The notes under the pieces are model-generated. The model saw nothing but the letters and a program-made list of their open reading frames with translations. It was not told the DNA's origin and did no database searches. This document shows, piece after piece, positions 18,115-27,618 of a stretch of DNA of 60,364 nt. Source of the DNA: an uncultured Lactobacillus sp. Its GTDB lineage: Bacteria; Bacillota; Bacilli; Lactobacillales; Lactobacillaceae. The translations under genes and the position numbers were made by a program. Location: the NCBI RefSeq assembly GCF_910589175.1, contig NZ_CAJURR010000013.1:1-60364 (forward strand), given 5' to 3'. Every line of letters starts with the position of its first letter. Position 1 is the stretch's first letter.

Positions 18115-19434
18115 CTAATTATTTTTTAACATTTTATATTCTAATTGCTGGTTTCCTTCATAAGCCGGCATGCCATTTTCTGCTCTATACAAAGCGCGTT
18201 CAAATGCTTGATATCCTTTGCTGGAACTAACAGCAAATTTTACATGATATTTGCTTGCAAACTCTCTAATATTCCAAGTACTGTCATGAGCTGCAAAAGC
18301 TGTTACCAAGATTACAATATCTAAATCTTTAATTTGATTTTCAATTACCTTTTTCTTTCCCTCAAAAGCATCAATTGGAATTGCAATACCATTGTAGCGA
18401 TTAACAATACCTTCTAAAATTGCTTCGTTTTGATTGTCTCCAACTGCAATCCCAACTCTTTGATAATGCAAATTCATATCTAATTGTGTCAGTTTCTGCG
18501 TATTTTCTCGACTTGACTTTTCTTTTTTAGTTTTAGAAATCCGTTTTGGTTGCTCAGTTTCATAGATCCATCGAATTTGAACGGCACTAGCTGGATCTTT
18601 CTTAAGTCTTACATCACCGGTATACCAAGCCAAGTCAACAATCGAACCATCTTCTAAATGTACACTTCCATTTTGATAGTAACTAGAATCAAGGGCAACA
18701 ATCACCGGCTTATGATTAATTGTTAACCTTTCTCCGTGAATATTACGCGAAACGCTTAGATTTCCCGGACTTCCTTGTACTACACCATACTTAAAATCTT
18801 CTATTTTGTCATAATCACGGCTGCGCAATTTTCTATAGCCGACAACTCGTAAAACTTCAGCTTCATTTAAGCCATCGGATAAAGGTATAGCTTCAACAAT
18901 ATCGCCGCTCTTTAGGTTTAAATCGTGTATTTGACCTTCATTAACCTCAAAAACTACTTCTCCATTATCATTGATTAGATCTGCACCCTTCAATGCACGA
19001 ATAACTGTATAACGTCTTCCCTTGCGATAGTCACGTACTTTTTCTTTTTTAGGCTTTAATGCTTCTTCAAAAATTTTTCTATTTACTACACTACTCGTTT
19101 CTTCGGATGATTGAATTGCTTGATCAAGCTGCCCTAGTTGTTTTCCAAAATTAGCAGTAATATTTTGATCAAAAGTTAATTTATGTAGTGCGCCTAAAGC
19201 TGTCTTTTTAGCATCTTTATTGCCAGGATGCTCAATTAATTTAGTTATTCCTTGCAAAAAAGTATTTATTTGGGCAATAATTTTTGGATCAAGTTCACCG
19301 CCAGTTACCCTTTCACTGCTTTCCCCTGTCATTCCCAGGACTAACTTAATTGCATTCAAGCTATTTTTAAGGCTCTTTTCGTCGCCTTCTGTACTATTTA
19401 ATATTCTTTTTAAATTATTTCGATAGTCAAACAT
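18115..19434 (-). CDS. DUF2325 domain protein
   Basis: About 439 residues starting at MFDYRNN; a GTG three codons upstream is possible, but the AAGTGG ribosome site suits the ATG at 19434. The N-terminal 130 residues are helical, the middle (about 140-290) is beta-rich and contains GRRYTVIRALKGADLI. The C-terminal 100 residues form the DUF2325 Rossmann-like domain with VAVGDNQNEAILEGIVNRYNG and VTAFAAHDSTWNIREFASKY. No function is established for the family. It appears monocistronic. Confidence 0.8.
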   Translation of the reverse strand: MFDYRNNLKRILNSTEGDEKSLKNSLNAIKLVLGMTGESSERVTGGELDPKIIAQINTFLQGITKLIEHPGNKDAKKTALGALHKLTFDQNITANFGKQLGQLDQAIQSSEETSSVVNRKIFEEALKPKKEKVRDYRKGRRYTVIRALKGADLINDNGEVVFEVNEGQIHDLNLKSGDIVEAIPLSDGLNEAEVLRVVGYRKLRSRDYDKIEDFKYGVVQGSPGNLSVSRNIHGERLTINHKPVIVALDSSYYQNGSVHLEDGSIVDLAWYTGDVRLKKDPASAVQIRWIYETEQPKRISKTKKEKSSRENTQKLTQLDMNLHYQRVGIAVGDNQNEAILEGIVNRYNGIAIPIDAFEGKKKVIENQIKDLDIVILVTAFAAHDSTWNIREFASKYHVKFAVSSSKGYQAFERALYRAENGMPAYEGNQQLEYKMLKNN

Positions 19435-19562
19435 TTTAACCACTTTCTTACTTACTTTTTATCTATTATAGCGATTTAATAATATTCAATTCAAAATTTC
19501 TTTATCAATTCTATCAATAAAGTGATATATTAAAGGTAAAAAATAAAAAGTGAGGAAAAATC

Positions 19563-19676
19563 ATGACTAAGTACACTGTTAAATTATCTGAAGAAGATTA
19601 CCAAATGTTAAAAGATTGTCATTCAAAGAATCCTTCAATCATGAAGGCTTTAGAAGAAGCCAAAAAAGAAGATTAG
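19563..19676 (+). CDS. 37-residue protein of unknown function
   Basis: A short ORF begins MTKYTVKLSEEDYQML and ends EEAKKED. A ribosome site (gtgagg, 7 bases upstream) precedes the ATG, and a strong terminator follows 8 bases after the stop, so it forms its own small transcription unit. It is charged and probably helical with no membrane segment or signal. I do not recognise a family; small ORFs like this are often missed in annotation. Confidence 0.6.
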   Translation: MTKYTVKLSEEDYQMLKDCHSKNPSIMKALEEAKKED

Positions 19677-19683
19677 ACTAAAC

Positions 19684-19723
19684 AAAAAAATCGTGATTAG
19701 TTAATTGCTAATCACGATTTTTT
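19684..19723. terminator. Bidirectional intrinsic terminator
   Basis: A long perfect stem (19684-19700 with 19708-19723, 7-base loop) is flanked by A-run and T-run. It serves the 37-codon gene on the plus strand and the minus-strand membrane protein gene whose stop lies at 19726. Confidence 0.85.
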
Positions 19724-19725
19724 AT

Positions 19726-20127
19726 TTATTTTTTGGACGCTCTTCGACTAAAAAGCAACATTCCAACTAAAGTACCTATAATTAAGTCAATAATTACTGG
19801 AATAATCATAAACTTTCCTGAATTAACCATAAACATATCAAGAGCTGCCCAAATTATTCCAACCAGGATTCCTTTATACAGATACTCCCACTTAAACTTA
19901 AATTTTGGTTGATCTACGCTCAGCCAAACACCAGCTAAAATAAAACCTAAAAATAAACTTATAACGATAAGAATTACAAACAGACTAATTACTCTAGCAG
20001 TTGGTAAGGTGCGTAGGTTTGAAAAATCAGTTAGACTTTCAAAGCTAAAAAATAAAAGATAAACAAACCATACTGTACTAAAAATTAATCCCAGTTTTAT
20101 TAAGCGATTAATAGAAAACTTTTTCAA
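19726..20127 (-). CDS. Four-helix membrane protein of unknown function
   Basis: The 133-residue protein has four hydrophobic segments at roughly 10-30, 45-70, 83-103 and 108-127, with a basic C-terminus (RRASKK). No catalytic motif is visible and I do not recognise the family. It lies 3 bases after the tautomerase gene, at the end of the minus-strand run that includes pyridoxal kinase, so it is probably co-transcribed with these. Confidence 0.7.
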   Translation of the reverse strand: MKKFSINRLIKLGLIFSTVWFVYLLFFSFESLTDFSNLRTLPTARVISLFVILIVISLFLGFILAGVWLSVDQPKFKFKWEYLYKGILVGIIWAALDMFMVNSGKFMIIPVIIDLIIGTLVGMLLFSRRASKK

Positions 20128-20130
20128 TTT

Positions 20131-20310
20131 TTAAGCCCTCCATTCGCCGCCTTGACCATAAGTATGTTTATCAAGTTCATTAATAATTACATGAATATGT
20201 TCTTTTGGAGCACCAGTATTCTTATGAACAGCTTCGGTGATATCTTTCATCATTTGAGTAAGTTGTTCATCACTTCTACCCTTAATTAGCTCTACATGTA
20301 CAAATGGCAT
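20131..20310 (-). CDS. 4-oxalocrotonate tautomerase family protein
   Basis: A 59-residue protein starts [17 protein letters not shown] and ends YGQGGEWRA. The N-terminal proline exposed after Met removal is the catalytic base of this superfamily. Size (about 60 residues) and the [21 protein letters not shown] core match the YwhB/DmpI-like group, which forms hexamers or dimers. The physiological substrate is unknown in lactobacilli. The ribosome site AGGAGG lies 7 bases upstream of the start. Confidence 0.88.
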   Translation of the reverse strand: MPFVHVELIKGRSDEQLTQMMKDITEAVHKNTGAPKEHIHVIINELDKHTYGQGGEWRA

Positions 20311-20362
20311 TTAAAATTCCTCCTTTTTATCTTTAATCAAAATTATAACAAATCTATTTTAA

Positions 20363-20920
20363 TTAAGCAGTCCTTCTTAAAATTCTCCTTGCACCATCAC
20401 GGACTGCAAAGTATAAGATTGGAGTACAAATTGCTGTCGAAATCGAATTGATGATCGTTGCCGGCAAACTAACAAAAGAGCTAACTAAAGCCACATTTAA
20501 ACTAGTTCCTACCATTAAAGCTTCTACAATTGAGACACAGTAAGTAGTAAAAATTTTCGTAAATCCAGCAATAATTCCTAAAATAATAATATTTTTCTTA
20601 CTATCTTGATAGTGCATCCCCTTATATACTGCCGTTAAAACACTTGCAACTACTACGACTTCTAGCATTGTTAACCACGAAGTTGCAGCGTAACCATTAA
20701 GCAAGTCAAAGCCGCCCAATCCAATAATCCCAGCTAGCATTCCATTACGATAACCTAAATATAAAATTGCAACAGCCGTTAACGTATTACCAAAATGAAT
20801 AAATGGACGCCCTACTAAAGCAGGAACTGGGATTCTTAAAACCCAAACACCCAAATAAATTATTGCCGCAAATAATCCAGTCATAATTATTGAAACTAAT
20901 GAATTTTCTCTTGTGCGCAT
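20363..20920 (-). CDS. ECF transporter S component, probably for vitamin B6
   Basis: This 185-residue protein has about six hydrophobic helices and the general look of ECF substrate-binding (S) components: short N-terminus, RIPVPALVGRPFIHFGNTLTAVAILYLGYRNGMLAG, then GLGGFDLLNG. It starts 3 bases downstream of a pyridoxal kinase gene. That association is typical of the predicted pyridoxine S components (PdxU/PdxU2), so I infer vitamin B6 uptake. The shared energising module (EcfA, EcfA', EcfT) is not in this window. Confidence 0.7.
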   Translation of the reverse strand: MRTRENSLVSIIMTGLFAAIIYLGVWVLRIPVPALVGRPFIHFGNTLTAVAILYLGYRNGMLAGIIGLGGFDLLNGYAATSWLTMLEVVVVASVLTAVYKGMHYQDSKKNIIILGIIAGFTKIFTTYCVSIVEALMVGTSLNVALVSSFVSLPATIINSISTAICTPILYFAVRDGARRILRRTA

Positions 20921-20923
20921 TTA

Positions 20924-21754
20924 TTATTTCTTTCCTTCCACTTTGTTCATTAACCAAGATAGGGCACCTGCGTAGTTAGGTCCCAAGCGTTTATCTTGTC
21001 TTAGGTCAGTCTTTTCAATCGCCAATTTAACAAAATCACCTGCTATTTGTGCACTTTCTTTTAAGGAATATCTAGCTAAAAAAACTGCTAATAAGCTACT
21101 TGCAAACATATCTCCAGTGCCAAAAAATGAGCGAGTAATTTTTTCATTTTCTATTACGAAAATTTCACTATCGTTTGCTAATACCACCATCTTCACTTTA
21201 TTTTCTAAGAAAATGCCAGTAATTACCAGACCATCTAACTCAAACTTTTCTTTTAACTCGACAGCAATTTCTTTAATTTCATTTATTGAAAAATTTCTAT
21301 ATTCCTTATTCAGTAACAGACATGCTTCAGTTAAATTGGGAGTTAAAATAGTTGCTTGCCTTGCAAGTTCGCGCATTTTTACTACATATTCTATATCTAA
21401 GCCGCTATATAACTTTCCTGAATCTGCCATTGCTGGATCAAGCAGTATTAAATCAGTATTTCTAAAATCAGAAATATGCTCAATCCAAAAATCAATGGCA
21501 TTTCTTCCCAAATAGCCTAAGTATAAATTTTTAAAAGTAATTTTTTCATCTTGCCAGTGAGCAATAATTTTACTCATTTCATTATTTAGCGCCAAAAAGG
21601 TATTATTACCAAATCCACCAGTATGAGTAGATAAAATTGCTGTTGGTAAAACATCTGGCTGATATCCACATGCACCTAAAATTGGTAAGGCAACGCTTAG
21701 AGAGACCTGCCCAAGACAAGACAAATCTTGACTAATTAAAAGTTTTTCCTTCAT
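20924..21754 (-). CDS. pdxY: Pyridoxal/pyridoxamine kinase (PdxY-like, ribokinase family)
   Basis: The 276-residue protein has the ribokinase-fold features of B6 kinases: SQDLSCLGQVSLSVALPIL at the N-terminus, LSTHTGGFGN, LLDPAMADSGKLYSGL, TPNLTEACLL and the anion-hole GTGDMFASSLLAVFL with its catalytic aspartate near 223. It would phosphorylate pyridoxal, pyridoxamine or pyridoxine imported by the adjacent S component, trapping them. It overlaps the upstream 153-codon ORF by 4 bases, so the two are translationally coupled. Confidence 0.85.
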   Translation of the reverse strand: MKEKLLISQDLSCLGQVSLSVALPILGACGYQPDVLPTAILSTHTGGFGNNTFLALNNEMSKIIAHWQDEKITFKNLYLGYLGRNAIDFWIEHISDFRNTDLILLDPAMADSGKLYSGLDIEYVVKMRELARQATILTPNLTEACLLLNKEYRNFSINEIKEIAVELKEKFELDGLVITGIFLENKVKMVVLANDSEIFVIENEKITRSFFGTGDMFASSLLAVFLARYSLKESAQIAGDFVKLAIEKTDLRQDKRLGPNYAGALSWLMNKVEGKK

Positions 21755-22212
21755 TTTATTTTTCTTTCTAACTTAAGTCGTTTTTTCTTAATACCATATC
21801 GCTTCGAATTTAACTCAGCTTGTAATAACTTATTATGCCAATAAATTAAGGCTACTTTAATTGCTAAACGATTATACCAACAATAATCATGCTTTAAATA
21901 ATTAAATGAATCTTTAAGATCCAGTAAGTGCTCTGCTGTAACAAATTGATTTCGACTCCAGTGCCAGTCCGCTGCACCATTTTTTCGAATTCTAATTTTT
22001 TCAATCCGGCCAACCGTTAATCTTGCTCGTCCCCTAATATACTTACTCCGAGCTACAGTAATATAATTACCAATCATCGTTTTTTTCCAGAATTGATTAT
22101 GTTTCTTTTCAATAAAAAGAGCTCGTCTTAATACTTTACTTAGACAATACCATTCTTTATTACCATTTGAGAGTTCGATTAAACACCAAATATATTCATG
22201 TCTTTTTTGCAA
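21751..22212 (-). CDS. Basic protein of unknown function (153 aa)
   Basis: I do not recognise this protein. It is strongly basic (many Lys/Arg, C-terminus GIKKKRLKLERKIK) and rich in Trp and Tyr, with a first half that looks beta-stranded (ITVARSKYIRGRARLTVGRIEKIRI) and a helical second half. No signal peptide or membrane segment is evident. It lies between the HI_0552-like gene (22-base gap) and pdxY (4-base overlap), so it belongs to this operon; nucleic acid binding is possible on charge alone. Confidence 0.65.
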   Translation of the reverse strand: MQKRHEYIWCLIELSNGNKEWYCLSKVLRRALFIEKKHNQFWKKTMIGNYITVARSKYIRGRARLTVGRIEKIRIRKNGAADWHWSRNQFVTAEHLLDLKDSFNYLKHDYCWYNRLAIKVALIYWHNKLLQAELNSKRYGIKKKRLKLERKIK

Positions 22213-22234
22213 ATTTTTTCCAACTTTTTTTTAC

Positions 22235-22888
22235 TTAACTTAATTTTTCATATAAAGGAATTAAATCATTGATTCCTTCTATAATAAATTTCTCCATATT
22301 ATCAACATTATCATGATCACGAAAGGCAAACTTTCCTAGTAAAAAGCTACTTTTGATAGCCTCCTGATCAAATTGAGTTTTCTTTTCATAATCGCTCAGA
22401 TATTCTGCTAAAGCTAAATGATTGCTGAATTCCATTTCATTTTTATCCCACAAATACCAGTTTGAAATATCTAAACTAGAACCCCACTTTGAAATATCAG
22501 TTAAAAGCGTATTGTATTCACTCACAGTTCCCTGACGCTTATCACTCTTATAATATTGAAACATCAAATAAACTTGTAATTGCTTCTTATCAAGCATGAC
22601 GCCAATACAAGGATTATAGTCTGCTAAGGAAGTTAAGCGATAACTGGCCCAAAAATGATCTCTTAAATTCCATCCATTAGTCCAGCTTTCAACATGAACT
22701 TTTGCAAATTTTCCTGTCGGTAGTTGTTCTGCCACATTTAATTGAACTGTTTTCCAAATTTGCCAGACGCCTTTAAATTCTTGTTTAATTGTATCTATTT
22801 CTTCTGGTGTTTTATTAACTTTTAATTTTTTAAAAGAAAATTCTTCTTGGTCAAATATCTCATACATTTTATTAGTTAAAACTGTCAT
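22235..22888 (-). CDS. HI_0552-family protein of unknown function
   Basis: The 217-residue soluble protein begins MTVLTNKMYEIFDQEEFSF after a good AGGAGA ribosome site. The central WTNGWNLRDHFWASYR and GVMLDKKQLQVYLMFQYYKSDKRQGT, plus the ending INDLIPLYEKL, recall proteins annotated as HI_0552 family. No enzymatic motif is evident. It starts 22 bases after the DUF2207 gene and probably shares its transcript. Confidence 0.55.
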   Translation of the reverse strand: MTVLTNKMYEIFDQEEFSFKKLKVNKTPEEIDTIKQEFKGVWQIWKTVQLNVAEQLPTGKFAKVHVESWTNGWNLRDHFWASYRLTSLADYNPCIGVMLDKKQLQVYLMFQYYKSDKRQGTVSEYNTLLTDISKWGSSLDISNWYLWDKNEMEFSNHLALAEYLSDYEKKTQFDQEAIKSSFLLGKFAFRDHDNVDNMEKFIIEGINDLIPLYEKLS

Positions 22889-22910
22889 TCTTTTCTCCTA
22901 TAATCAATCT

Positions 22911-24707
22911 TTAAAAGGCACCTCCTCCGCTGCCACCACCAAAGCCACCTGATGAACCGCCTGAAAATACGCCAGATCCACCAGAAGCAGAAGAATTTAA
23001 GTTAGCACCTGAGTCAAAGCTAGAACTAAAGTTACTTGCAAAACCATCTTTCCCATCACTGTAAAAAGCACCCCAGAATAATAGACTTGTATCGTCAATT
23101 TCATCTGCAAATTCTAGTTTCAATTGTTTTAATACTTTTTTAGATACACCAAGAGCAACGGCATATGGCATTATTTCTTCCCACAAGATCAGTTCTCCAA
23201 TATCACGCATCTTGAAATTACCAATTTCATCTAGCATTTTCTTAAATCCGCGAACTTGATTAGTTACCTCTGCTCCTCTTGCTGTATAAGCTGATAATTT
23301 TTTCTTATTATAAACAACTGCCAAAATTGCCAGTACTAATAAAATTGCAGCACATATAAACAAAGCAATATTTTCCTCATTCGAAAAGAAGGCGCTGAAC
23401 ATTGCAATACCACTCAAGATTAGTAAAGTCACCATCAAAATTGAATTAGCGTGCTGTTTATGTTCAAGCTTTTCATCAAAAAATTCTGCTCTAGTTGCTT
23501 TCTGCATTTCTTGTTCTTGCCACTTATTGAACTTCTTTCCCAACTTAGAGGAGTGGTGTTTTTTAAGTTCGTATGTTGTAAAACTCTTGCCATTGCCTAC
23601 TTTATCAAATAAGTAATTTAACAAAGGTTTATTTTTTATTATATTTTTATCAATTAAAGAAATTTTGTAGTACGTTCTTTTTCTTATCTTGATAGGATCA
23701 ATTTTAATCTTTTTTTGGACAGCTAATTCCATTAGAGATGCAGTTAAAGACCTAGAGCTTGGCTCATCTCCTGTATCTAAAATTTCAGCCATTACCGGTG
23801 AGACTGATGGAATCTCATAATTCCTAGCCAGTTGCTTTTCTTTTTCCGGTTTAACTCCGGACTTTTTTAAAGTAAAGCTTCTAATAATTGCTAGTAAAGA
23901 AAATAGCCCAGATATTACCAAAGCACCTAAGCCTAGGATTCTGTTTCTTTGACGCCGTTCATTAGCTTGTCGTGCAAATCTTGCTTCTTGATCTAAAACA
24001 TATTCTTTATGATTTTGATCTTTAATATTCTTATTTTGATTAGTTACCTCAACAGGAAACAGACTATGGACCTCAATTCCTTCATTTCTACCTACATTAG
24101 AGGCTGTCATGATAATATTGCCTTTTTGCGGATTAACTGTAATTTGGCCAGACAAGTCTCCATGTGCCCAAGCTTTTAAGTCTTTAACTGGGCCCGGGAA
24201 GAAAATACCTACTCGTACATTATCTAGGTCTGTATCCCATCCATCTCCAATAATCTTAAAATTAAGTTCAGCTGTATCTTTCCAGTTCGTGATTGCATTT
24301 GTAATTTCATAAGTATAAATTACTGTAAATTTATCTCCATCCCTTACGCTATGCCAAACTTTAAAACGATAGCCATGATCACTATGACTTAATTCATAAG
24401 TATTATTTTCATAAGTCGCACTTGGTACTACCATTTGTGAATTTTTGTCAGCCAGAATTCTAACCTGCGGATTTTTTAACTCTTGATTATTGGCTAAATT
24501 TTGCTGATAGAAAATACCATGAGCGTCATCATCAAATTTATAGGTTATCCTTCTCTCCATAGATAATGAACCATTTGGATTAACTCGGGCTGTCACATCA
24601 ACATTTGTAATATCATAATTCACATCGGCCAAGACTGGTTTGGTAAAGGCCATAACTGAAATTAAAAAAAGAATCATTTCAGTCATTACATAAAAAAATT
24701 TTTTCAT
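22911..24707 (-). CDS. DUF2207 membrane protein with glycine-rich tail
   Basis: The start is placed at the ATG at 24707 (MKKFFYVMTEMILF), which has an AGAGGA ribosome site; an upstream start would add five residues. The ~598-residue protein has a signal peptide, an extracytoplasmic DUF2207 domain (about 30-230), a membrane helix near 260-280, a cytoplasmic region, a helix pair near 420-465 and a C-terminus of GGSSGGFGGGSGGG type. Such proteins are common in Firmicutes, with unknown function, perhaps in envelope assembly. Confidence 0.85.
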   Translation of the reverse strand: MKKFFYVMTEMILFLISVMAFTKPVLADVNYDITNVDVTARVNPNGSLSMERRITYKFDDDAHGIFYQQNLANNQELKNPQVRILADKNSQMVVPSATYENNTYELSHSDHGYRFKVWHSVRDGDKFTVIYTYEITNAITNWKDTAELNFKIIGDGWDTDLDNVRVGIFFPGPVKDLKAWAHGDLSGQITVNPQKGNIIMTASNVGRNEGIEVHSLFPVEVTNQNKNIKDQNHKEYVLDQEARFARQANERRQRNRILGLGALVISGLFSLLAIIRSFTLKKSGVKPEKEKQLARNYEIPSVSPVMAEILDTGDEPSSRSLTASLMELAVQKKIKIDPIKIRKRTYYKISLIDKNIIKNKPLLNYLFDKVGNGKSFTTYELKKHHSSKLGKKFNKWQEQEMQKATRAEFFDEKLEHKQHANSILMVTLLILSGIAMFSAFFSNEENIALFICAAILLVLAILAVVYNKKKLSAYTARGAEVTNQVRGFKKMLDEIGNFKMRDIGELILWEEIMPYAVALGVSKKVLKQLKLEFADEIDDTSLLFWGAFYSDGKDGFASNFSSSFDSGANLNSSASGGSGVFSGGSSGGFGGGSGGGAF

Positions 24708-24760
24708 AGAATCCTCTAACAAAAAAAGTGAGTTTTTGCTTAATTATAACTTAATACACG

Positions 24761-24790
24761 AAAAAAGCACTAGATTTTATTCTAGCACTT
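24761..24790 (-). terminator. Intrinsic terminator downstream of the esterase gene
   Basis: On the minus strand the arms (24766-24774 and 24781-24789) pair over 9 bp with two G-U wobbles, then six T residues follow. It lies about 115 bases beyond the esterase stop and would close the ROK-AraC-esterase unit. Confidence 0.65.
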
Positions 24791-24904
24791 TAATAGCAAT
24801 TCAATTTAAGCGGTAACTTTTTGTTTTTTATGAATATATTAATAGGGCAACAACGATTCCAATATTTGAAATTATCGATAGCATTTTAACTATAGCCTTT
24901 TCTA

Positions 24905-25804
24905 CTACTCTTTTACAATATGTCTTCTAAAAAATGCTGCTTCTTCGTCATTAGCTTCCTTCGCTAATTCATCTTTTTGATTAATTAGAAAAACATGCGG
25001 TTCGGGATGCTTTTCATCACCCCAAGATTTTTGAATAACTTCTATGCCTTTAGCCCTTAAAAATCCATCTAATCGTACTGCACAATCATGAATAAAGTCT
25101 TCATTAGCTGTTGAAATGAAGGTAGGCAAAAAGCCTCCAGTAATATATTTTTCAACATCAATTAAGTCCTGATTCTTAGCACTCTTCATTACTTCTGGAT
25201 CAAAGTAAGCCAACGTAGCGTCCATCATCATCCCTGGATCCTTCATAAAAGTAGCTGGTGAGTTTAAAGCAACTGCTCTAAACTTCAAATCAGGGAGGGT
25301 ATAGCCAAATTTTTCTCGATATACCGGATTAGTCAAAATCGCTGTGTATTGTTCAGCCATTTGACCACCGGCAGAATCCCCAACTAAGAAAACATTGTTT
25401 TTATCAAGATTATATTCATCTGCATGTTTTGCTACCCAGTGAATATATTCATTGACTTGATTTAATTCTTCTGGAAACTTTACTTCTGGTCCCAACTTAT
25501 AGTTAGGATTTATAAAAGCAAAGCCTCGTTTAGCCATTCCTAGTCCATAAAATTGATAGGTTTCTTTAGTACCGTAAACCCAACCACCTCCATGAATATT
25601 AATGATAACGGGAATTTTTCCTTCAATATTTTTCGGTAAATATATATCTAATAAATTCCATTTAGAATCGTTACCATATTGAATATCATCTACACGCTTT
25701 ATCTCCGGAAGATCATGGGGTAACCCACTATCTCTTTTATCATCGTTCTTCTTCCAGTCAATACGCATTTTTTCAACAGCTTCTAAAATATCTTGTTCTT
25801 TCAT
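24905..25804 (-). CDS. Alpha/beta hydrolase (HSL-type carboxylesterase)
   Basis: The 299-residue enzyme has the oxyanion HGGGWVYG motif (about 71-78), nucleophile elbow GDSAGG (about 143-148) and a C-terminal EKHPEPHVF segment that probably supplies the catalytic histidine, with an aspartate near DFIHD. This places it with hormone-sensitive-lipase-type esterases acting on short acyl or acetyl esters. It is 14 bases downstream of a frameshifted AraC gene and a ROK gene with a stop codon, suggesting an original role in sugar-ester use. It appears intact itself. Confidence 0.88.
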   Translation of the reverse strand: MKEQDILEAVEKMRIDWKKNDDKRDSGLPHDLPEIKRVDDIQYGNDSKWNLLDIYLPKNIEGKIPVIINIHGGGWVYGTKETYQFYGLGMAKRGFAFINPNYKLGPEVKFPEELNQVNEYIHWVAKHADEYNLDKNNVFLVGDSAGGQMAEQYTAILTNPVYREKFGYTLPDLKFRAVALNSPATFMKDPGMMMDATLAYFDPEVMKSAKNQDLIDVEKYITGGFLPTFISTANEDFIHDCAVRLDGFLRAKGIEVIQKSWGDEKHPEPHVFLINQKDELAKEANDEEAAFFRRHIVKE

Positions 25805-25818
25805 AATCGTTTCCTCTC

Positions 25819-26695
25819 TTAATGAATTTGCTTTTTTATTTTGGATGCACTTTCACCATACAATTTATTAAAGGCTCGATTCATCATTCTAATACTCGAA
25901 AATCCATTATTAATTGCAATTTGGGTCAGATTATTCTTTGAATGTTTTAACTCATGATAAGCATGCTCAGCCCTGACATTATTAATATAGGTTTCTACTG
26001 TTAGTTCCATTTCTTTCTTAAAAAAACGAGCTAAATATTCTTTAGAAATATTACATTGATTAGCAATCACCGTTAAATTTAATTCTTCTTGATAATGATT
26101 ATTAACGTATTGAGTAATATATTGCAATCGATTAATGATATAAATCTTTCTTCCACTGATACGTTGCTGATCGCTTTTCTCTTCGGTAAAATCACTTAAA
26201 AGTAAACACAAAATTTCATCAATTAACCTTTGCTGTTCTAAATATTTAGTAGGAATATCGAGAAAATAAACTTTGATAAATTGACCAAGTAAACTTTGTA
26301 ATCTAAGGTAAGAGATTTTCTGTTTACTATCAAATTTAGTTGGATCATTAATTTTAATAATTTGATGGGCAATCGAAGGATACAGAATTTATAACATAAT
26401 CATAGGGAAAAATAATTGACAAAGCTAATGCATTATCGTTTTCAAAATCATGAATACTATGTATTTCTTGAGTATTAACTATTAAAATTGTTCCGGACTC
26501 CGAGGAATAGTGTTCCTTATTAATTAAAAAATCAGCTATTCTCCCATGCTCAACATAACTTAATTCAATCCCGCGATGCCAATGCGGAGCAATATATTTT
26601 TCAGAGTTATGATCATGAAAAATAAAATACCAAACCGGTAAGGGATCTGTAGGAACAACTATTTCATGTTGCTTTATTTTTTTACCATATGTCAT
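25819..26695 (-). pseudogene. AraC-family regulator, broken by one frameshift
   Basis: The N-terminal cupin part (from 26695) reads well from MTYGKKIKQHEI through HWHRGIELSYVEHG to FPYDYVI, then goes out of frame and stops near 26354. The other frame continues at once with ILYPSIAHQIIKIND and runs to the C-terminal AraC double helix-turn-helix (LNLTVIANQCNISKEYLARFFKKE; NNLTQIAINNGFSSIRMMNRAFNKLYG). Removing one base from the run of three T at 26388-26390 restores a ~291-residue protein of normal length. Its start overlaps the ROK stop (TAATG), so both were one operon. Confidence 0.85.
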
Positions 26696-27600
26696 TATAG
26701 TTTTTCACCATTTACATGTATAAAAAGATTATACAAAGCACCATAGAGGTTAGCTCCATTCTTAAATTTAGCCTCTATGATTTTCGGCCGAGTAAAAGTT
26801 TCTCTAATTAATGTATTACCAGCTAAAACCTTATCATATGCTTGGTTAATTCCTTCTACAACAATAGGCTGTGCAGAAATACCGCCGCCAATGGCAATCG
26901 CATCTAAATCAACAACTGCTTGAATATCAATAATAATGGTAGCTATTCTCTTGCAATATTCAGCAAAAATTTTTCTAGCCTCTTCTTTCCCCCTATTAAT
27001 AGCTTCAAAAGCTGCTAAACCATCCATTTCATCTTCATTATTAATTGCACGGTTTACCCTTTTTATCATTTGAACTGCAGAAGCATAACCGCCGGCAAAC
27101 CCATTAAAACCTGCTTCGTTCATATTAAGTTGCAAAAAGCTTAATTCTCCTGCCTGAAAGTGTGCTCCATTTAAAAGTTGTCCATTTACAATTATTCCTC
27201 CTTCAACTCCTGTTCCTAAGGTAATTGCGGCACAATTCTTCATGTCTTTTAAACTTCCAAGCCAATTTTCAGCCAATGCACTAGCCTTACCATCATTAAT
27301 TACTGCAACTGGAATATTGTATTTTTGATACCTTTCGGCAAAATCAATTCCATCAACGAAGGGTAAAGTCCCATCAAAATGAATTTTTGTATGGGCAATC
27401 TTTCCTGGGGCACAAAATGCCAATCCCTTTACTCCCTTTTTGATATATTTTTCTACAATCTGATCAATATTTTCCAGAAACTAATCCTTTTTTTGAGAAG
27501 TCTTTATTTTTCCTTCTTCAATAATATGTCCTCCATTGTCCAATTCTGCATATTTTACATTTGTTCCCCCAATATCAATACTTAGATAGTTCTTTTTCAT
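26695..27600 (-). pseudogene. ROK-family sugar kinase, interrupted by an in-frame stop
   Basis: From the ATG at 27600 (AGGGAGAGG ribosome site) the frame gives MKKNYLSIDIGGTNVKYAEL, the ROK ATP-binding motif, then a TAG at 27483-27481 at about codon 40. It continues in the same frame with FLENIDQIVEKYIKKGVKGLAF and on to the rest of a ROK kinase: CAPGKI, INDGKASALAE, ITLGTGVEGG and GGGIS. The typical ROK zinc-site CxCGxxGC is absent. Full length would be 301 residues. Re-initiation could produce a 242-residue C-terminal part lacking the phosphate loop. Confidence 0.85.
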
Positions 27601-27618
27601 TTTTATCCTCTCCCTAAA

